21,549 bases of DNA, taken from positions 1 to 21,549 of the IMG/VR virus record IMGVR_UViG_3300044846_001648; one strand, given 5' to 3'. The DNA is from a virus. The position numbers were made by a program, and so were the translations under genes. Below, one piece after another: positions 14,392-20,776 of the stretch. The notes beneath the pieces were generated by a model. The model was not told the DNA's origin. It searched no databases and saw only the letters and a list, made by a program, of their open reading frames with translations. The number at the start of each line of letters is the position of its first letter. The stretch's first letter is position 1.

Positions 14392-14737
14392 TGACCACCT
14401 CCACTTTTTCAGATTCCTCCTTTGCGTTCTGAATTAATTTGGTTAATTCAGGTAGCATCCAGTATCCGTACGTTGCCATCTCTTCTGTAAATTCACCAAT
14501 TTGTTGAGTAACATTTGGAAGTAAAGTGCCATCAACATCCCATAAACTGGCTATTGTTCTTCCGTGTTGTTTTTGTATAGAATCATTGAGCCTCTTTAAA
14601 AGCATCTTTGTTTGGTGATTGTAAAACCATTTGACGGTCTCGCACTCATCAGCTGCATACAATGAAGCTTGTAACCACATCAATAGGTTAAGCACCTTCA
14701 ATTTTTCGTGGTCTTCAATTGTAATTTTGTTTTTCAT
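14384..14737 (-). CDS. Unknown conserved-looking helical protein
   Basis: A 117-residue protein: amphipathic helices (HEKLKVLNLLMWLQASLYAADE), a central part (TIASLWDVDGTLLPNVTQQIGEF), and a Glu/Lys-rich C-terminus ending VEVVNE. No known motif is seen; the DVDGT string resembles the HAD motif DxDGT, but the rest of a HAD fold is missing. Overlaps both neighbours (ATGA upstream, ATGAGTAA downstream). Function unknown. Confidence 0.65.
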   Translation of the reverse strand: MKNKITIEDHEKLKVLNLLMWLQASLYAADECETVKWFYNHQTKMLLKRLNDSIQKQHGRTIASLWDVDGTLLPNVTQQIGEFTEEMATYGYWMLPELTKLIQNAKEESEKVEVVNE

Positions 14738-14886
14738 AATTCATCATTGATTTGTTTAGAGATTAATTCAAGTGCGTATTTAGCACCAGCTACAAAGGCG
14801 AAATAAGCCTCTCCGCTCATGTCGTCTTCGTTTCCAAAAGATGCGTAGCTTTCCGCTTGCATCTTGATTAATTTGTTTAGTTCCAT
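14734..14886 (-). CDS. Small 50-aa protein
   Basis: A 50-codon ORF: MELNKLIKMQAESYASF, then an Asp/Glu-rich turn (GNEDDMSGEAY) and FAFVAGAKYALELISKQI. The FxxGAKYAL pattern is common in small phage proteins of unknown function. It ends with an ATGA overlap onto the next gene and has a good A-rich leader (ACTAAAAAAACAATATGG) with a TAnnTTTG box 20 nt upstream, which together make it convincing despite its length. Confidence 0.7.
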   Translation of the reverse strand: MELNKLIKMQAESYASFGNEDDMSGEAYFAFVAGAKYALELISKQINDEL

Positions 14887-14905
14887 ATTGTTTTTTTAGT
14901 TGTTG

Positions 14906-14913
14906 CAAATATA
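14906..14913 (-). promoter_or_regulatory. Promoter -7 element for leftward genes
   Basis: On the minus strand TATATTTG matches TAnnTTTG and lies in the 36-nt gap between the terminase stop (14923) and the 50-aa gene (14886). No clear TTTG -33 element is found 19 nt upstream. It would allow the small distal genes to be transcribed independently of the terminase. Confidence 0.55.
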
Positions 14914-14922
14914 AATAAATTT

Positions 14923-16215
14923 CTATGCGAAAGCATACTTTCCAAAATTCTTTTTTAATTCATAAAACGCCCTCATCATTATTGCATCAGCAAAGTCGGG
15001 AGAAATGCCGTGCCTTTTTTTTAAGTCTTCTTTATTTGTCACTCTCAATTTCCCATCACTATCAAGCTTCTCCCTGCGAATCATCTCCAGTTCTTTGACG
15101 ATTGTGTCTTTGTGAGTTGATTCAAAAGTTATGAGGTTGTTGGTTATCAATTCTCCCATCTTAAAATAGCAATCACTTTTAAGATTCATATAATTATCTC
15201 GCACTGCTTTTGATCCGTTAAGAAACCCCTTGCAACGCAAATAATCAACCGCACCTCCTCCGATGCCATCTTCATCACATAGCACATTTGAAAGCTTAAC
15301 ACCGTGACTTTTCACCAACTGGTTAATGGTATCCACAACTTCATTGATTGGTTTGTGTTTTAGCACTACAAAAGTTTCAGCGTGTAACCCATTCCACACA
15401 ACTATAACTGTCCTATCGTCTCCCATCCGTGCAATATCAGCAGTTATGAATTTGTCAACGTTGGAATTGGCAGGTGTGCGGAAACATCGCAGTAAGTCAT
15501 CGTACTCATATAGGCGGTCTTTAGTCTCATCGTAATCCCAATCGCCTTCCAAAAGTCTTTTGCGGTCTACTTCAGGCAGTAATAAAAGAGATTCAAGATA
15601 GACTGGTGACACGTGGGGATTGTCAGTTGGTAAGGCTTGGATAAATTCCCTATCCGACCTTATTAAACCACTACGTTTAGCGTCAAAGAATTCACGATAC
15701 AGCCATCCTTTGTGAGGGTTGCAGGTGAGCAGTCCCTTTGGTTTATCGTTAATCAATTTATAGCGCACACGTGAGGCCAAGATGTTAACGCATTTTTCAG
15801 ATACCTCCCCTGCCTCGTCTACAAAATAATCAGTCAACTCGATCGATCCAAAACGCTGGAACTCGGGATCTGATGGAGTATCCGCTAAGTCCATTAAGAT
15901 TGTCTGACTTCCATTGTACCAAGTTATTACGTGGTCTTGTCCATTGTAGTTGTAATGTTTTCCCGCAATCAGATTGTGATGAGCGCAAAGTTCAAAGAAT
16001 GTTTGCATAGTGGATAGGCGAAGCTTCTTTAATTCAGCACGGCCTATTAAGCCTCTGGTACCTGGATACTTTAATCTTCTTTTTATTTGCCAGTCGCATC
16101 CGAGGAATGACTTTCCTCCACCAACACCTCCACCATATAAAACCTGCTTGATGTCGCTATCTATTGCAAGTGCGTTGAGAGCAGCAATTTGCTTTTCGTG
16201 GAATTCGATTTTCAC
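14923..16215 (-). CDS. terL: Terminase large subunit
   Basis: A 430-residue DNA-packaging motor. ATPase motifs: Walker A GGGVGGGKS (28-36), Walker B DYFVDEAGE (129-137) with catalytic Glu, and the coupling motif TCNPH (164-168). The nuclease half has ITADIARMGDDRTVIVVW (about 256-273), VLCDEDGIGGGAVDY (about 314-328) and SPDFADAIMMRAF near the C-terminus, giving the expected acidic triad of the RNase H-like domain. Length is normal. It cuts concatemers and pumps DNA through the portal. It lies on the strand opposite to all virion genes and overlaps the upstream gene by 4 nt. No canonical small terminase is obvious next to it. Confidence 0.95.
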   Translation of the reverse strand: MKIEFHEKQIAALNALAIDSDIKQVLYGGGVGGGKSFLGCDWQIKRRLKYPGTRGLIGRAELKKLRLSTMQTFFELCAHHNLIAGKHYNYNGQDHVITWYNGSQTILMDLADTPSDPEFQRFGSIELTDYFVDEAGEVSEKCVNILASRVRYKLINDKPKGLLTCNPHKGWLYREFFDAKRSGLIRSDREFIQALPTDNPHVSPVYLESLLLLPEVDRKRLLEGDWDYDETKDRLYEYDDLLRCFRTPANSNVDKFITADIARMGDDRTVIVVWNGLHAETFVVLKHKPINEVVDTINQLVKSHGVKLSNVLCDEDGIGGGAVDYLRCKGFLNGSKAVRDNYMNLKSDCYFKMGELITNNLITFESTHKDTIVKELEMIRREKLDSDGKLRVTNKEDLKKRHGISPDFADAIMMRAFYELKKNFGKYAFA

Positions 16216-16985
16216 AATACCTCCTTTGCCTTTTGTTGTAAAATATGACTGTCCATAATGTCAGCATATACAAGCCTTGATAGTTCAGCTTGATAATCTT
16301 CTTTGATTCTATCCTTTGCCATTTTATCAAGTCGTTTGAATTTATAGTCACTCATTTGATTTGCGTCTAATGTCTTTTTGTATGCCATAAATTGCCATCT
16401 TTTCCACTCATCCTCACTCCACGTGCCATCAGTGTATGCGCCCAATTCGTACAACTTGCGTAGCTTCATTGGTGCAAGCATCAGAACGTAATCACGTTTG
16501 TTTTCTTTCCACAATTGCAAGTCATCCGTGAACATTTGTAGCCAATTAATTGGGGTTGATTCGTCAACTGAAGGTGCAGGGATAGATAGCTTTTGTTTCT
16601 TTTTGTCAATGGCTAAATTCATCTTCATTTTGTACTCACTATACTGCTTCAATACATCGGATAAAAAGCCAACTGACATCAACCCGAAACATTCCACACG
16701 TGGCCATTCTTGTCCAACTGCATTGAGTTGGAAGGCTAATGCTAGTTCACCAATCGTAACGTATCTATAATGCCCTTGAATTACTCCGTACAATAGATTT
16801 GTTTCTTCATCAGATGGAAGCGTTTTGATTCCGTAAAGCACGATGCCATAGGATAGCGTTTGCTTAAAGATTGAGAGTGTGCAATCGCCAAGATTGATTT
16901 GTTCTTGTGCTTGCAAATAAGCTTTCTCGTTATGCGTCAAGCCATTGTTGTAGGCTTGTCCGTTGTATTCGACCAATTGTGTCAT
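16212..16985 (-). CDS. Unknown 257-aa protein, candidate terminase partner
   Basis: A helical 257-residue protein. The middle (YVTIGELALAFQLNAVGQEWPRVECFGLMSVGFLSDVL, about residues 75-112) resembles a module seen in Bacteroidota phage proteins (E-x-x-AFELNxxG...ECFGxxSxxFxSxVL), whose function I do not know. The C-terminal half is Lys/Tyr/Trp-rich (DLQLWKENKRDYVLMLAPMKLRKLYELG) and ends in a basic helix. The 4-nt overlap with the terminase makes a packaging role (DNA-recognition subunit) an attractive guess; a replication role is equally possible given the genes upstream. The start overlaps the preceding gene by 56 nt and has an A-rich leader. Confidence 0.65.
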   Translation of the reverse strand: MTQLVEYNGQAYNNGLTHNEKAYLQAQEQINLGDCTLSIFKQTLSYGIVLYGIKTLPSDEETNLLYGVIQGHYRYVTIGELALAFQLNAVGQEWPRVECFGLMSVGFLSDVLKQYSEYKMKMNLAIDKKKQKLSIPAPSVDESTPINWLQMFTDDLQLWKENKRDYVLMLAPMKLRKLYELGAYTDGTWSEDEWKRWQFMAYKKTLDANQMSDYKFKRLDKMAKDRIKEDYQAELSRLVYADIMDSHILQQKAKEVL

Positions 16986-17292
16986 TGTGTTGATTTTTAG
17001 TTACAAATTTAGTTAAGTCCCAAGCTGACCTCATCGCAGCTTTCCAATCCTTCATCTTATTCTTGCCATACTTCCAACCTGTATTGGTGTAGTGACTGAT
17101 AAATACATCAGCAAAGTTGAGCGCATCTTCTGAAGTTGCGTGTGGCATCTTCTCAAGGAAGTGGTCTGCGACTTCCTCAAGTGATGGCACAATGAAATGA
17201 GAGCCTGCTAATTTTTTCGGGAGTAGTTCCTCCAGGTGTGCTATCCTTTCTTCCAAGGATTGTACCTTTGAGATTAAAGTAAGGTTGTCCAT
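16930..17292 (-). CDS. Replication-associated protein with GWKYGKNKMKDWKA motif
   Basis: A 120-residue protein. I chose ATG 17292 (MDNLTLISKVQSLEERIAHLEELL) over an ORF start 165 nt upstream because it begins a clean leucine-zipper-like coiled coil, has an A-rich leader, and the earlier part lies inside the DnaA-like gene in another frame. After the coiled coil comes FIVPSLEEVADHFLEK, then FADVFISHYTNTGWKYGKNKMKDWKAAMRSAWDL (about residues 62-97). This FxxxY.xxGWkxGKxxMKdWKaAvRxW module is common at the C-termini of replisome-organiser-type proteins of mobile elements. Here it stands alone. It overlaps the DnaA-like gene by 116 nt. Confidence 0.75.
   Translation of the reverse strand: MDNLTLISKVQSLEERIAHLEELLPKKLAGSHFIVPSLEEVADHFLEKMPHATSEDALNFADVFISHYTNTGWKYGKNKMKDWKAAMRSAWDLTKFVTKNQHNDTIGRIQRTSLQQWLDA
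17004..17011 (-). promoter_or_regulatory. Possible internal -7 element
   Basis: TAAATTTG on the minus strand fits TAnnTTTG and lies 19 nt before the ATG of the 257-aa gene, inside the 3' end of the upstream gene. A -33 element is not evident, and in AT-rich coding sequence the match could be chance. Confidence 0.3.
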
Positions 17293-17761
17293 ATTGTAAA
17301 AGTTTTTTAGTTTGACTGCAATTATACCCATATTTCTCCAATGTCTCAAAAAATTGATTCGCATTGAACTGGTATTCCCCATCCGTTCCATACAACTCGC
17401 AGAACTTTCGAGTGCAATGGATAGCGGTAGCGTGGTCTTGATCAAATTGTTGTGCAATCCTTTGCCAAGTTAGATTCCCATCCGCTAAAAAAAGGAAGGT
17501 TATAAACATACCACGTGCATCAACTATGTTTCTTTTGCGGGATTTTTCGTGGATATCCTCAGGACTTACACCATACACCTCCTCACAACATTGGTAAAGG
17601 ATATCATTGAGCGTTTTTTGGCTATCGAATTTGTCCACAATCTCATCAAGTTCCGCAATAATCTCGGGAGTTGTTTGCTCCATCAATTCTCTCAACCGTG
17701 CAAATTGACTTTTGGATTGCACTCGCATATTGTCAATGACCTTCAGTAATAAATCATTCAT
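17177..17761 (-). CDS. Protein with DnaA domain IV (DNA-binding) only
   Basis: Start at 17761 (MNDLLLKVIDNM) is preferred over 17788 because it gives an 8-nt overlap with the upstream gene. The 194-residue protein has helical residues 1-45, then a DnaA C-terminal domain (about 48-125): ILYQCCEEVYGVSPEDIHEKSRKRNIVDARGMFITFLFL, then LTWQRIAQQFDQDHATAIHCTRKF. The DHATAIHC string matches the DnaA-box recognition signature DHSTVIHA. There is no AAA+ ATPase domain. The last 35 residues look non-native because they share 116 nt with the next gene. It may bind DnaA boxes or act as a replication or transcription regulator; this is inferred. Confidence 0.85.
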   Translation of the reverse strand: MNDLLLKVIDNMRVQSKSQFARLRELMEQTTPEIIAELDEIVDKFDSQKTLNDILYQCCEEVYGVSPEDIHEKSRKRNIVDARGMFITFLFLADGNLTWQRIAQQFDQDHATAIHCTRKFCELYGTDGEYQFNANQFFETLEKYGYNCSQTKKLLQYGQPYFNLKGTILGRKDSTPGGTTPEKISRLSFHCAIT

Positions 17762-17987
17762 TGCAGTAAATTGAAGGTTCGTGTTCATTTTCGTTTTCAG
17801 CTACTGCAAGTTCTATCAATTCGCATTTGTCCACGTTGATAAGCTTTGAAAGCTTTTCGATGTGATGTATTGACATAGTTAGCGGATAGCTTTCATACTT
17901 GCGACCAGTTGGCCAAGTGACTTCCATTGCCCTTGCAAATTCCTGCGTATTGGCAAAGTGTGTTTTGATTAGTGTTCTAAATTTCAT
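17754..17987 (-). CDS. XRE-like helix-turn-helix protein
   Basis: A 77-residue protein with a likely Cro/XRE HTH: TQEFARAMEVTWPTGRKYES (about residues 14-33) as helices 2-3, then MSIHHIEKLSKLINVDKCELIELAV as helices 4-5. The sequence is short for a repressor with a dimerisation domain, so it resembles Cro-type regulators. The C-terminus is Glu/Asn rich (AENENEHEPS). Start chosen from the A-rich leader CTAAAAAAACTAATATG. It lies between the SSB and DnaA-like genes and overlaps both reading frames at its ends. Confidence 0.7.
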   Translation of the reverse strand: MKFRTLIKTHFANTQEFARAMEVTWPTGRKYESYPLTMSIHHIEKLSKLINVDKCELIELAVAENENEHEPSIYCNE

Positions 17988-18057
17988 ATTAGTTTTTTTA
18001 GATATTCAATAAATTCTTTCGGGTCATCAAAGGTGATAACCCCCCTTAAAAAGGGAG
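17984..18057 (-). other. Candidate -1 frameshift site and 21-codon SSB extension
   Basis: On the minus strand the last codons of the SSB gene are CTC CCT TTT TAA. The heptamer C-CCT-TTT (18055-18049) fits the X-XXY-YYZ slippery form exactly. A -1 shift there reads LRG-VITFDDPKEFIEYLKKLI and stops at TGA (17986-17984), which overlaps the ATG of the next gene as ATGA. The -1 frame has no start codon after its previous stop, so it can be reached only by frameshift, non-standard initiation or an assembly indel. A short hairpin (CTCCCTT/AAGGGGGG) spans the stop. Confidence 0.45.
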
Positions 18058-18699
18058 GTCATCAGCGTTTGACAATTTGCCATCCATTATAGCGTCCTTA
18101 TACGGATTGTCGCCAGTTGTGAGATACACCTCAAATGCCTGAGCAGTTGCGCAAATGATTCCGATTTGTTTCTCCATCGGTTCGCCTTCACCTTTGTGGA
18201 GATCAACGGCGGCCTTCAAAGCTACTGCACGTGCGATATCTGCTTTATCTTCAGGACTTTTGCCATAAGATTTTGGAGCAGAACTACCACCAGTCCAAGC
18301 GGGTTTGTTGGATTGCAAAAACTTGATATTCCAATACTTGCCTTTTTGCGTGTACTCGTAATTCATCTCGTCACCTTCTTTCCAAGATGGGATTTGTGTC
18401 TTGGCGAAGCATCCGCCTACATCACCGTTTTCCATTTGTACCTCGAACTTAAAGAGGTCATTCCACGTGCCATCGTTTTGGATGGACTTGATTTTACTTG
18501 TTTTCATATTACTTGATTTATGTTGTTTTTGATATTGTTCTTCTATATGTTTTTCCTCAAACGTGTTGATGTGAACCGGCTTTCCTTTGTATGCAATGGT
18601 CACGTGCCTACCTAATTCCAACTCTCTTTCCTCTCTTTTGTTTTGAGCGTAGGTGTAAGGTTTGCCAGTCTTAAACTCATCCCAATACTGATAACTCAT
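18046..18699 (-). CDS. ssb: Single-stranded DNA-binding protein with DDLPF tip
   Basis: A 217-residue protein whose C-terminal tip is NADDLPF, the acidic-hydrophobic tail by which SSB recruits repair and replication proteins. Residues about 65-132 (MKTSKIKSIQNDGTWNDLFKFEVQ to YEYTQKGKYWNIKFLQ) are a plausible OB-fold domain with aromatics at the expected strand positions. Residues 1-64 are a basic, Tyr/His-rich extension, and 135-210 are a linker plus a helical region (ADIARAVALKAAVDLHKG). An internal ATG at 18507 starts exactly at the OB domain, so a shorter 153-residue form is possible. The OB assignment is inference; the tip is direct. Confidence 0.75.
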   Translation of the reverse strand: MSYQYWDEFKTGKPYTYAQNKREERELELGRHVTIAYKGKPVHINTFEEKHIEEQYQKQHKSSNMKTSKIKSIQNDGTWNDLFKFEVQMENGDVGGCFAKTQIPSWKEGDEMNYEYTQKGKYWNIKFLQSNKPAWTGGSSAPKSYGKSPEDKADIARAVALKAAVDLHKGEGEPMEKQIGIICATAQAFEVYLTTGDNPYKDAIMDGKLSNADDLPF

Positions 18700-18869
18700 T
18701 TCTTATAAGTCTTTTCAGTTAACAAAGCTTCCATCCTTTCAAATGGTTTGCGAGGTGAAGCATCCGCAATGTGCTGAGCGATTGCGTTAAAGTCAAGTTG
18801 CTCACTTGGGTAGCTTGATGACTGCACGCATATAAATTTACGTGGGTAGGTTGTATCAAATTTGCTCAT
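18696..18869 (-). CDS. Small 57-aa protein
   Basis: A 57-codon ORF beginning MSKFDTTYPRKFICVQSS and ending LLTEKTYKK. It overlaps the upstream gene by 14 nt and the SSB gene by 4 nt (ATGA). Its composition (Tyr/Pro start, helical FNAIAQHIADASPRKPFERMEALL) is protein-like. This fills what would otherwise be a 150-nt gap in a tightly packed operon. Function unknown. Confidence 0.7.
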   Translation of the reverse strand: MSKFDTTYPRKFICVQSSSYPSEQLDFNAIAQHIADASPRKPFERMEALLTEKTYKK

Positions 18870-19086
18870 ATCCAATGTGTTTTCTTAATCTTTTCAATAA
18901 ATCACTTGCCTCATCATTTGTCATTAAAAATCCATCCTCTTCATTTGACATCCATTTATGAACCAAATATGTCAACGCTACCGATTGATTAATCGTCAAT
19001 GGATAGACTGATTCATTTAATGGATTTCTCTTTGGTTTGAAATCTTCCAGATCTCTACCATAAATTTCAATTTTTTTGAACTGCAT
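18856..19086 (-). CDS. Small acidic/helical protein, unknown
   Basis: A 76-residue protein: beta-like start (MQFKKIEIYGRDLEDFKP), then a long helix (SVYPLTINQSVALTYLVHKW) and a charged end (NDEASDLLKRLRKHIG). No recognised motif. It starts 2 nt after the preceding gene's stop and overlaps the next gene by 14 nt, so it is part of the early leftward operon. Confidence 0.65.
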   Translation of the reverse strand: MQFKKIEIYGRDLEDFKPKRNPLNESVYPLTINQSVALTYLVHKWMSNEEDGFLMTNDEASDLLKRLRKHIGYEQI

Positions 19087-19088
19087 AA

Positions 19089-19271
19089 TTACCCGATGTG
19101 TTTAGTGATGAACAAAGGTGCTGACTCAATTGGATAGTACTTGGTCATTGTCCAACAGATGTTACCAATCATACGGCATAATGCGATTTCGTTACCTGCA
19201 ACGTGGATTTCGTTGATTCCTTTTTTAGCGACTGACAATCTGTGTTGTCTTGATACTGTGTTGTTTTTCAT
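19089..19271 (-). CDS. First gene of the leftward operon, 60-aa protein
   Basis: A 60-residue basic protein (MKNNTVSRQHRLSVAKKGINEI...) with a hydrophobic middle (IALCRMIGNICWTM) and a C-terminal PLFITKHIG. It is the promoter-proximal gene behind the strong -7/-33 promoter, where phages often place small takeover proteins or regulators. I do not recognise it. The 29-nt leader is A-rich (ACAAAAAAACAACAGTTATG). Confidence 0.65.
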   Translation of the reverse strand: MKNNTVSRQHRLSVAKKGINEIHVAGNEIALCRMIGNICWTMTKYYPIESAPLFITKHIG

Positions 19272-19300
19272 AACTGTTGTTTTTTTGTTCGTTTGTTTGG

Positions 19301-19331
19301 CAAATCTATAAATAAATTTTGATTTGTCAAT
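19301..19331 (-). promoter_or_regulatory. Main leftward promoter (Bacteroidota type)
   Basis: On the minus strand ATTG (19331-19328) is followed after exactly 19 nt by TAGATTTG (19308-19301), matching the TTTG-N19-TAnnTTTG consensus with one mismatch in the -33. It lies 30 nt before the ATG at 19271 and is the best promoter in the window. It should serve the SSB-to-pyrophosphohydrolase operon. Confidence 0.8.
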
Positions 19332-19350
19332 AGTTTTATCAAATTATTTT

Positions 19351-19358
19351 TAGTTTTG
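19351..19358 (+). promoter_or_regulatory. Possible rightward -7 element
   Basis: TAGTTTTG matches TAnnTTTG and points towards the nuclease/sigma operon 72 nt downstream. A TTTG at 19323-19326 lies 24 nt upstream, longer than the usual 19, so this is a weak call. Confidence 0.4.
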
Positions 19359-19377
19359 TAGGTTTTATGCGGGTTTC

Positions 19378-19418
19378 AAGATGCATTTTTTTTTTGATGA
19401 ATGTCAAAAATGCGTCTT
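19378..19418 (+). repeat. Inverted repeat in the divergent control region
   Basis: AAGATGCATTTTT (19378-19390) and AAAAATGCGTCTT (19406-19418) are complementary at 12 of 13 positions, the other a G-T pair. Nested inside, TTTTTGA (19391-19397) and TCAAAAA (19404-19410) pair across a TGAATG loop. It lies between the divergent promoters and the GTG start at 19430, so it could be an operator or a leader hairpin. No gene is seen in 19272-19429. Confidence 0.6.
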
Positions 19419-19429
19419 AAATTAGTGAC

Positions 19430-19825
19430 GTGAAAGGTAAAATACTACATTCAATGAAGCCACGAGCGAAAAAACCATTCGCAGGTGAGGCAGGATTGCA
19501 GCAATCCATTATCCAATACATCAAGATGCAGTACCCAAATGCACTTTATTGCGCCTCAGCGGGAGGAATGTTCACGAGTATGAAGCAGGCGATTAAGATG
19601 AAGGCGACTGGATATGTGAAAGGTTTTCCCGATCTTCAAATATGTGAGCCTAATGGCAAATACTTTGGCCTCTTTATTGAAGTCAAAACGGAGAAAGGAG
19701 TTGTGAGTAAGGAACAAAAGGAATGGATCAAAGAGTTGAACAAAAGAGGCTATTATGCTACTTATGTTAAAGGATTTGACGCAGCTCAAAAAATTATAGA
19801 TGATTATTTCAAAGGCACAATATGA
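19430..19825 (+). CDS. VRR-NUC domain nuclease
   Basis: A 131-residue protein of the VRR-NUC family, PD-(D/E)XK nucleases acting on branched or single-stranded DNA. Motifs: Glu20 (GEAGLQQSIIQYI), KGFPDLQI (64-71) with Asp68, FIEVKTE with Glu84 and Lys86, then SKEQKEW with Gln96. The length matches stand-alone phage members, which usually process replication or recombination intermediates. Two starts are possible: GTG 19430 or ATG 19454, the latter still keeping all motifs. It overlaps the sigma-like gene by 26 nt. Confidence 0.88.
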   Translation: MKGKILHSMKPRAKKPFAGEAGLQQSIIQYIKMQYPNALYCASAGGMFTSMKQAIKMKATGYVKGFPDLQICEPNGKYFGLFIEVKTEKGVVSKEQKEWIKELNKRGYYATYVKGFDAAQKIIDDYFKGTI

Positions 19826-20282
19826 GCAGCATAGAAGGTTAGCAATCAACCTTTGCGGTGGCAATGTCTACGAGGCAGATGATTTGCTTCACGACACGCT
19901 ATTGTGCATCTTCGAAAACAAATCCACTATAAAGAACTCCGAGCATTACATAAACCACGCATTAAAGATTGCCCATTGGTCAAATAGAAGTCATTACCAT
20001 AACACCATTCGCAAGTTCAACCAAATGAGTGATGAGCCAACCGAATCACAACTGCGAGATTTTGAAAGTGTGGAGGTGTGGTTAGGTGATCGCATCACAA
20101 ATGAACAACTTGATATCTTGATTTCACGGCTTCCGATGTTGGAGCGTGAAGTCTTTTATCTATATGCCTTAAACGATTTTAGTTATCAAACTTTGAGTGA
20201 TGAAACTGGAATTCCTAAAAAAGCACTTTATAACTTTGTGAAATACGCAAAAAACGAAATACGAAAAGCAATAGTCATATGA
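19800..20282 (+). CDS. Sigma-70-family (ECF-like) RNA polymerase sigma factor
   Basis: A 160-residue protein with a region 2-like segment (YEADDLLHDTLLCIFENKSTIKNSEHYINHALKIAHWSNRSHY, about residues 22-65) and a region 4-like helix-turn-helix (ISRLPMLEREVFYLYALNDFSYQTLSDETGIPKKALYNFVKYAKNEIRKAI, about 107-158). LPMLEREVFxLYxLxDFSY...ETGIP is the usual ECF region 4 pattern. Such a factor could redirect the host core polymerase to phage promoters; candidates include the late block, which lacks clear promoters. Overlaps neighbours by 26 and 4 nt. Region 2 is weaker than region 4, and the family assignment rests mainly on the latter. Confidence 0.82.
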   Translation: MIISKAQYEQHRRLAINLCGGNVYEADDLLHDTLLCIFENKSTIKNSEHYINHALKIAHWSNRSHYHNTIRKFNQMSDEPTESQLRDFESVEVWLGDRITNEQLDILISRLPMLEREVFYLYALNDFSYQTLSDETGIPKKALYNFVKYAKNEIRKAIVI

Positions 20283-20776
20283 TTAATAAGATAATGCAAA
20301 TGGCCAATGAACGGATGCATATCTGCATAGAGTGTCCGGTATATAATTCCACAACTCGAACGTGTGGGATGCCATTAAACAAACTTAATCCATTCGCTCA
20401 ACCCGTCACACTAAATGGTGTCACATTTAAGCCGTGCGGGTGTTTTTTAGACCTTAAAACGAAGATGAGTTTTGCGGATTGTCCTGCAGGCAAATGGCCA
20501 AAGATTGTGGATGCTGAACTGATAGAACAAGCAAAGGCATTAGTTGATGAGGTAAAGCGCACCAACGTCCTTTCTGATGGCAATAGAAAGCTATTAACGC
20601 AACTCGATACTATAATGAAGGGAACTAACACCAAAACAAGCAGTTGTGTTCCTTGCATCAATAAAATCATTAGCGAACTCAATAATCAGCTAAAGCGTGA
20701 AGAAGTGCTACCTACTGAAGAAGAAACCCCACAACCGAAAAAACGTGGAAGAAAATCAAGAAAATCAGGAGTATGA
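20279..20776 (+). CDS. Cys-rich zinc-binding protein with basic tail
   Basis: A 165-residue protein. The first 60 residues hold CIECPVYNSTTRTC, then CGCF and DCPAGKWP, with at least six Cys residues likely binding two zinc ions; the CP-x-GKW ending is characteristic of small Bacteroidota phage proteins. A middle helical part (ELIEQAKALVDEVKRTNVLS) and a second Cys pair (CVPC, about residue 127) follow. The C-terminus is an AT-hook-like basic tail (PKKRGRKSRKS). It should bind nucleic acid; co-transcription with the sigma-like gene (4-nt overlap) suggests transcription-related work. Confidence 0.75.
   Translation: MINKIMQMANERMHICIECPVYNSTTRTCGMPLNKLNPFAQPVTLNGVTFKPCGCFLDLKTKMSFADCPAGKWPKIVDAELIEQAKALVDEVKRTNVLSDGNRKLLTQLDTIMKGTNTKTSSCVPCINKIISELNNQLKREEVLPTEEETPQPKKRGRKSRKSGV

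Noticed and set aside
14384-14737. DVDGT string as a HAD phosphatase motif
   Set aside because: No other HAD motifs, wrong length and position; likely coincidence.
17293-17457. An upstream extension of the GWKYGKNKMKDWKA gene (start at 17457)
   Set aside because: It lies inside the DnaA-like coding sequence in another frame, and its residues are unlike a protein start; ATG 17292 begins a coiled coil with an A-rich leader.
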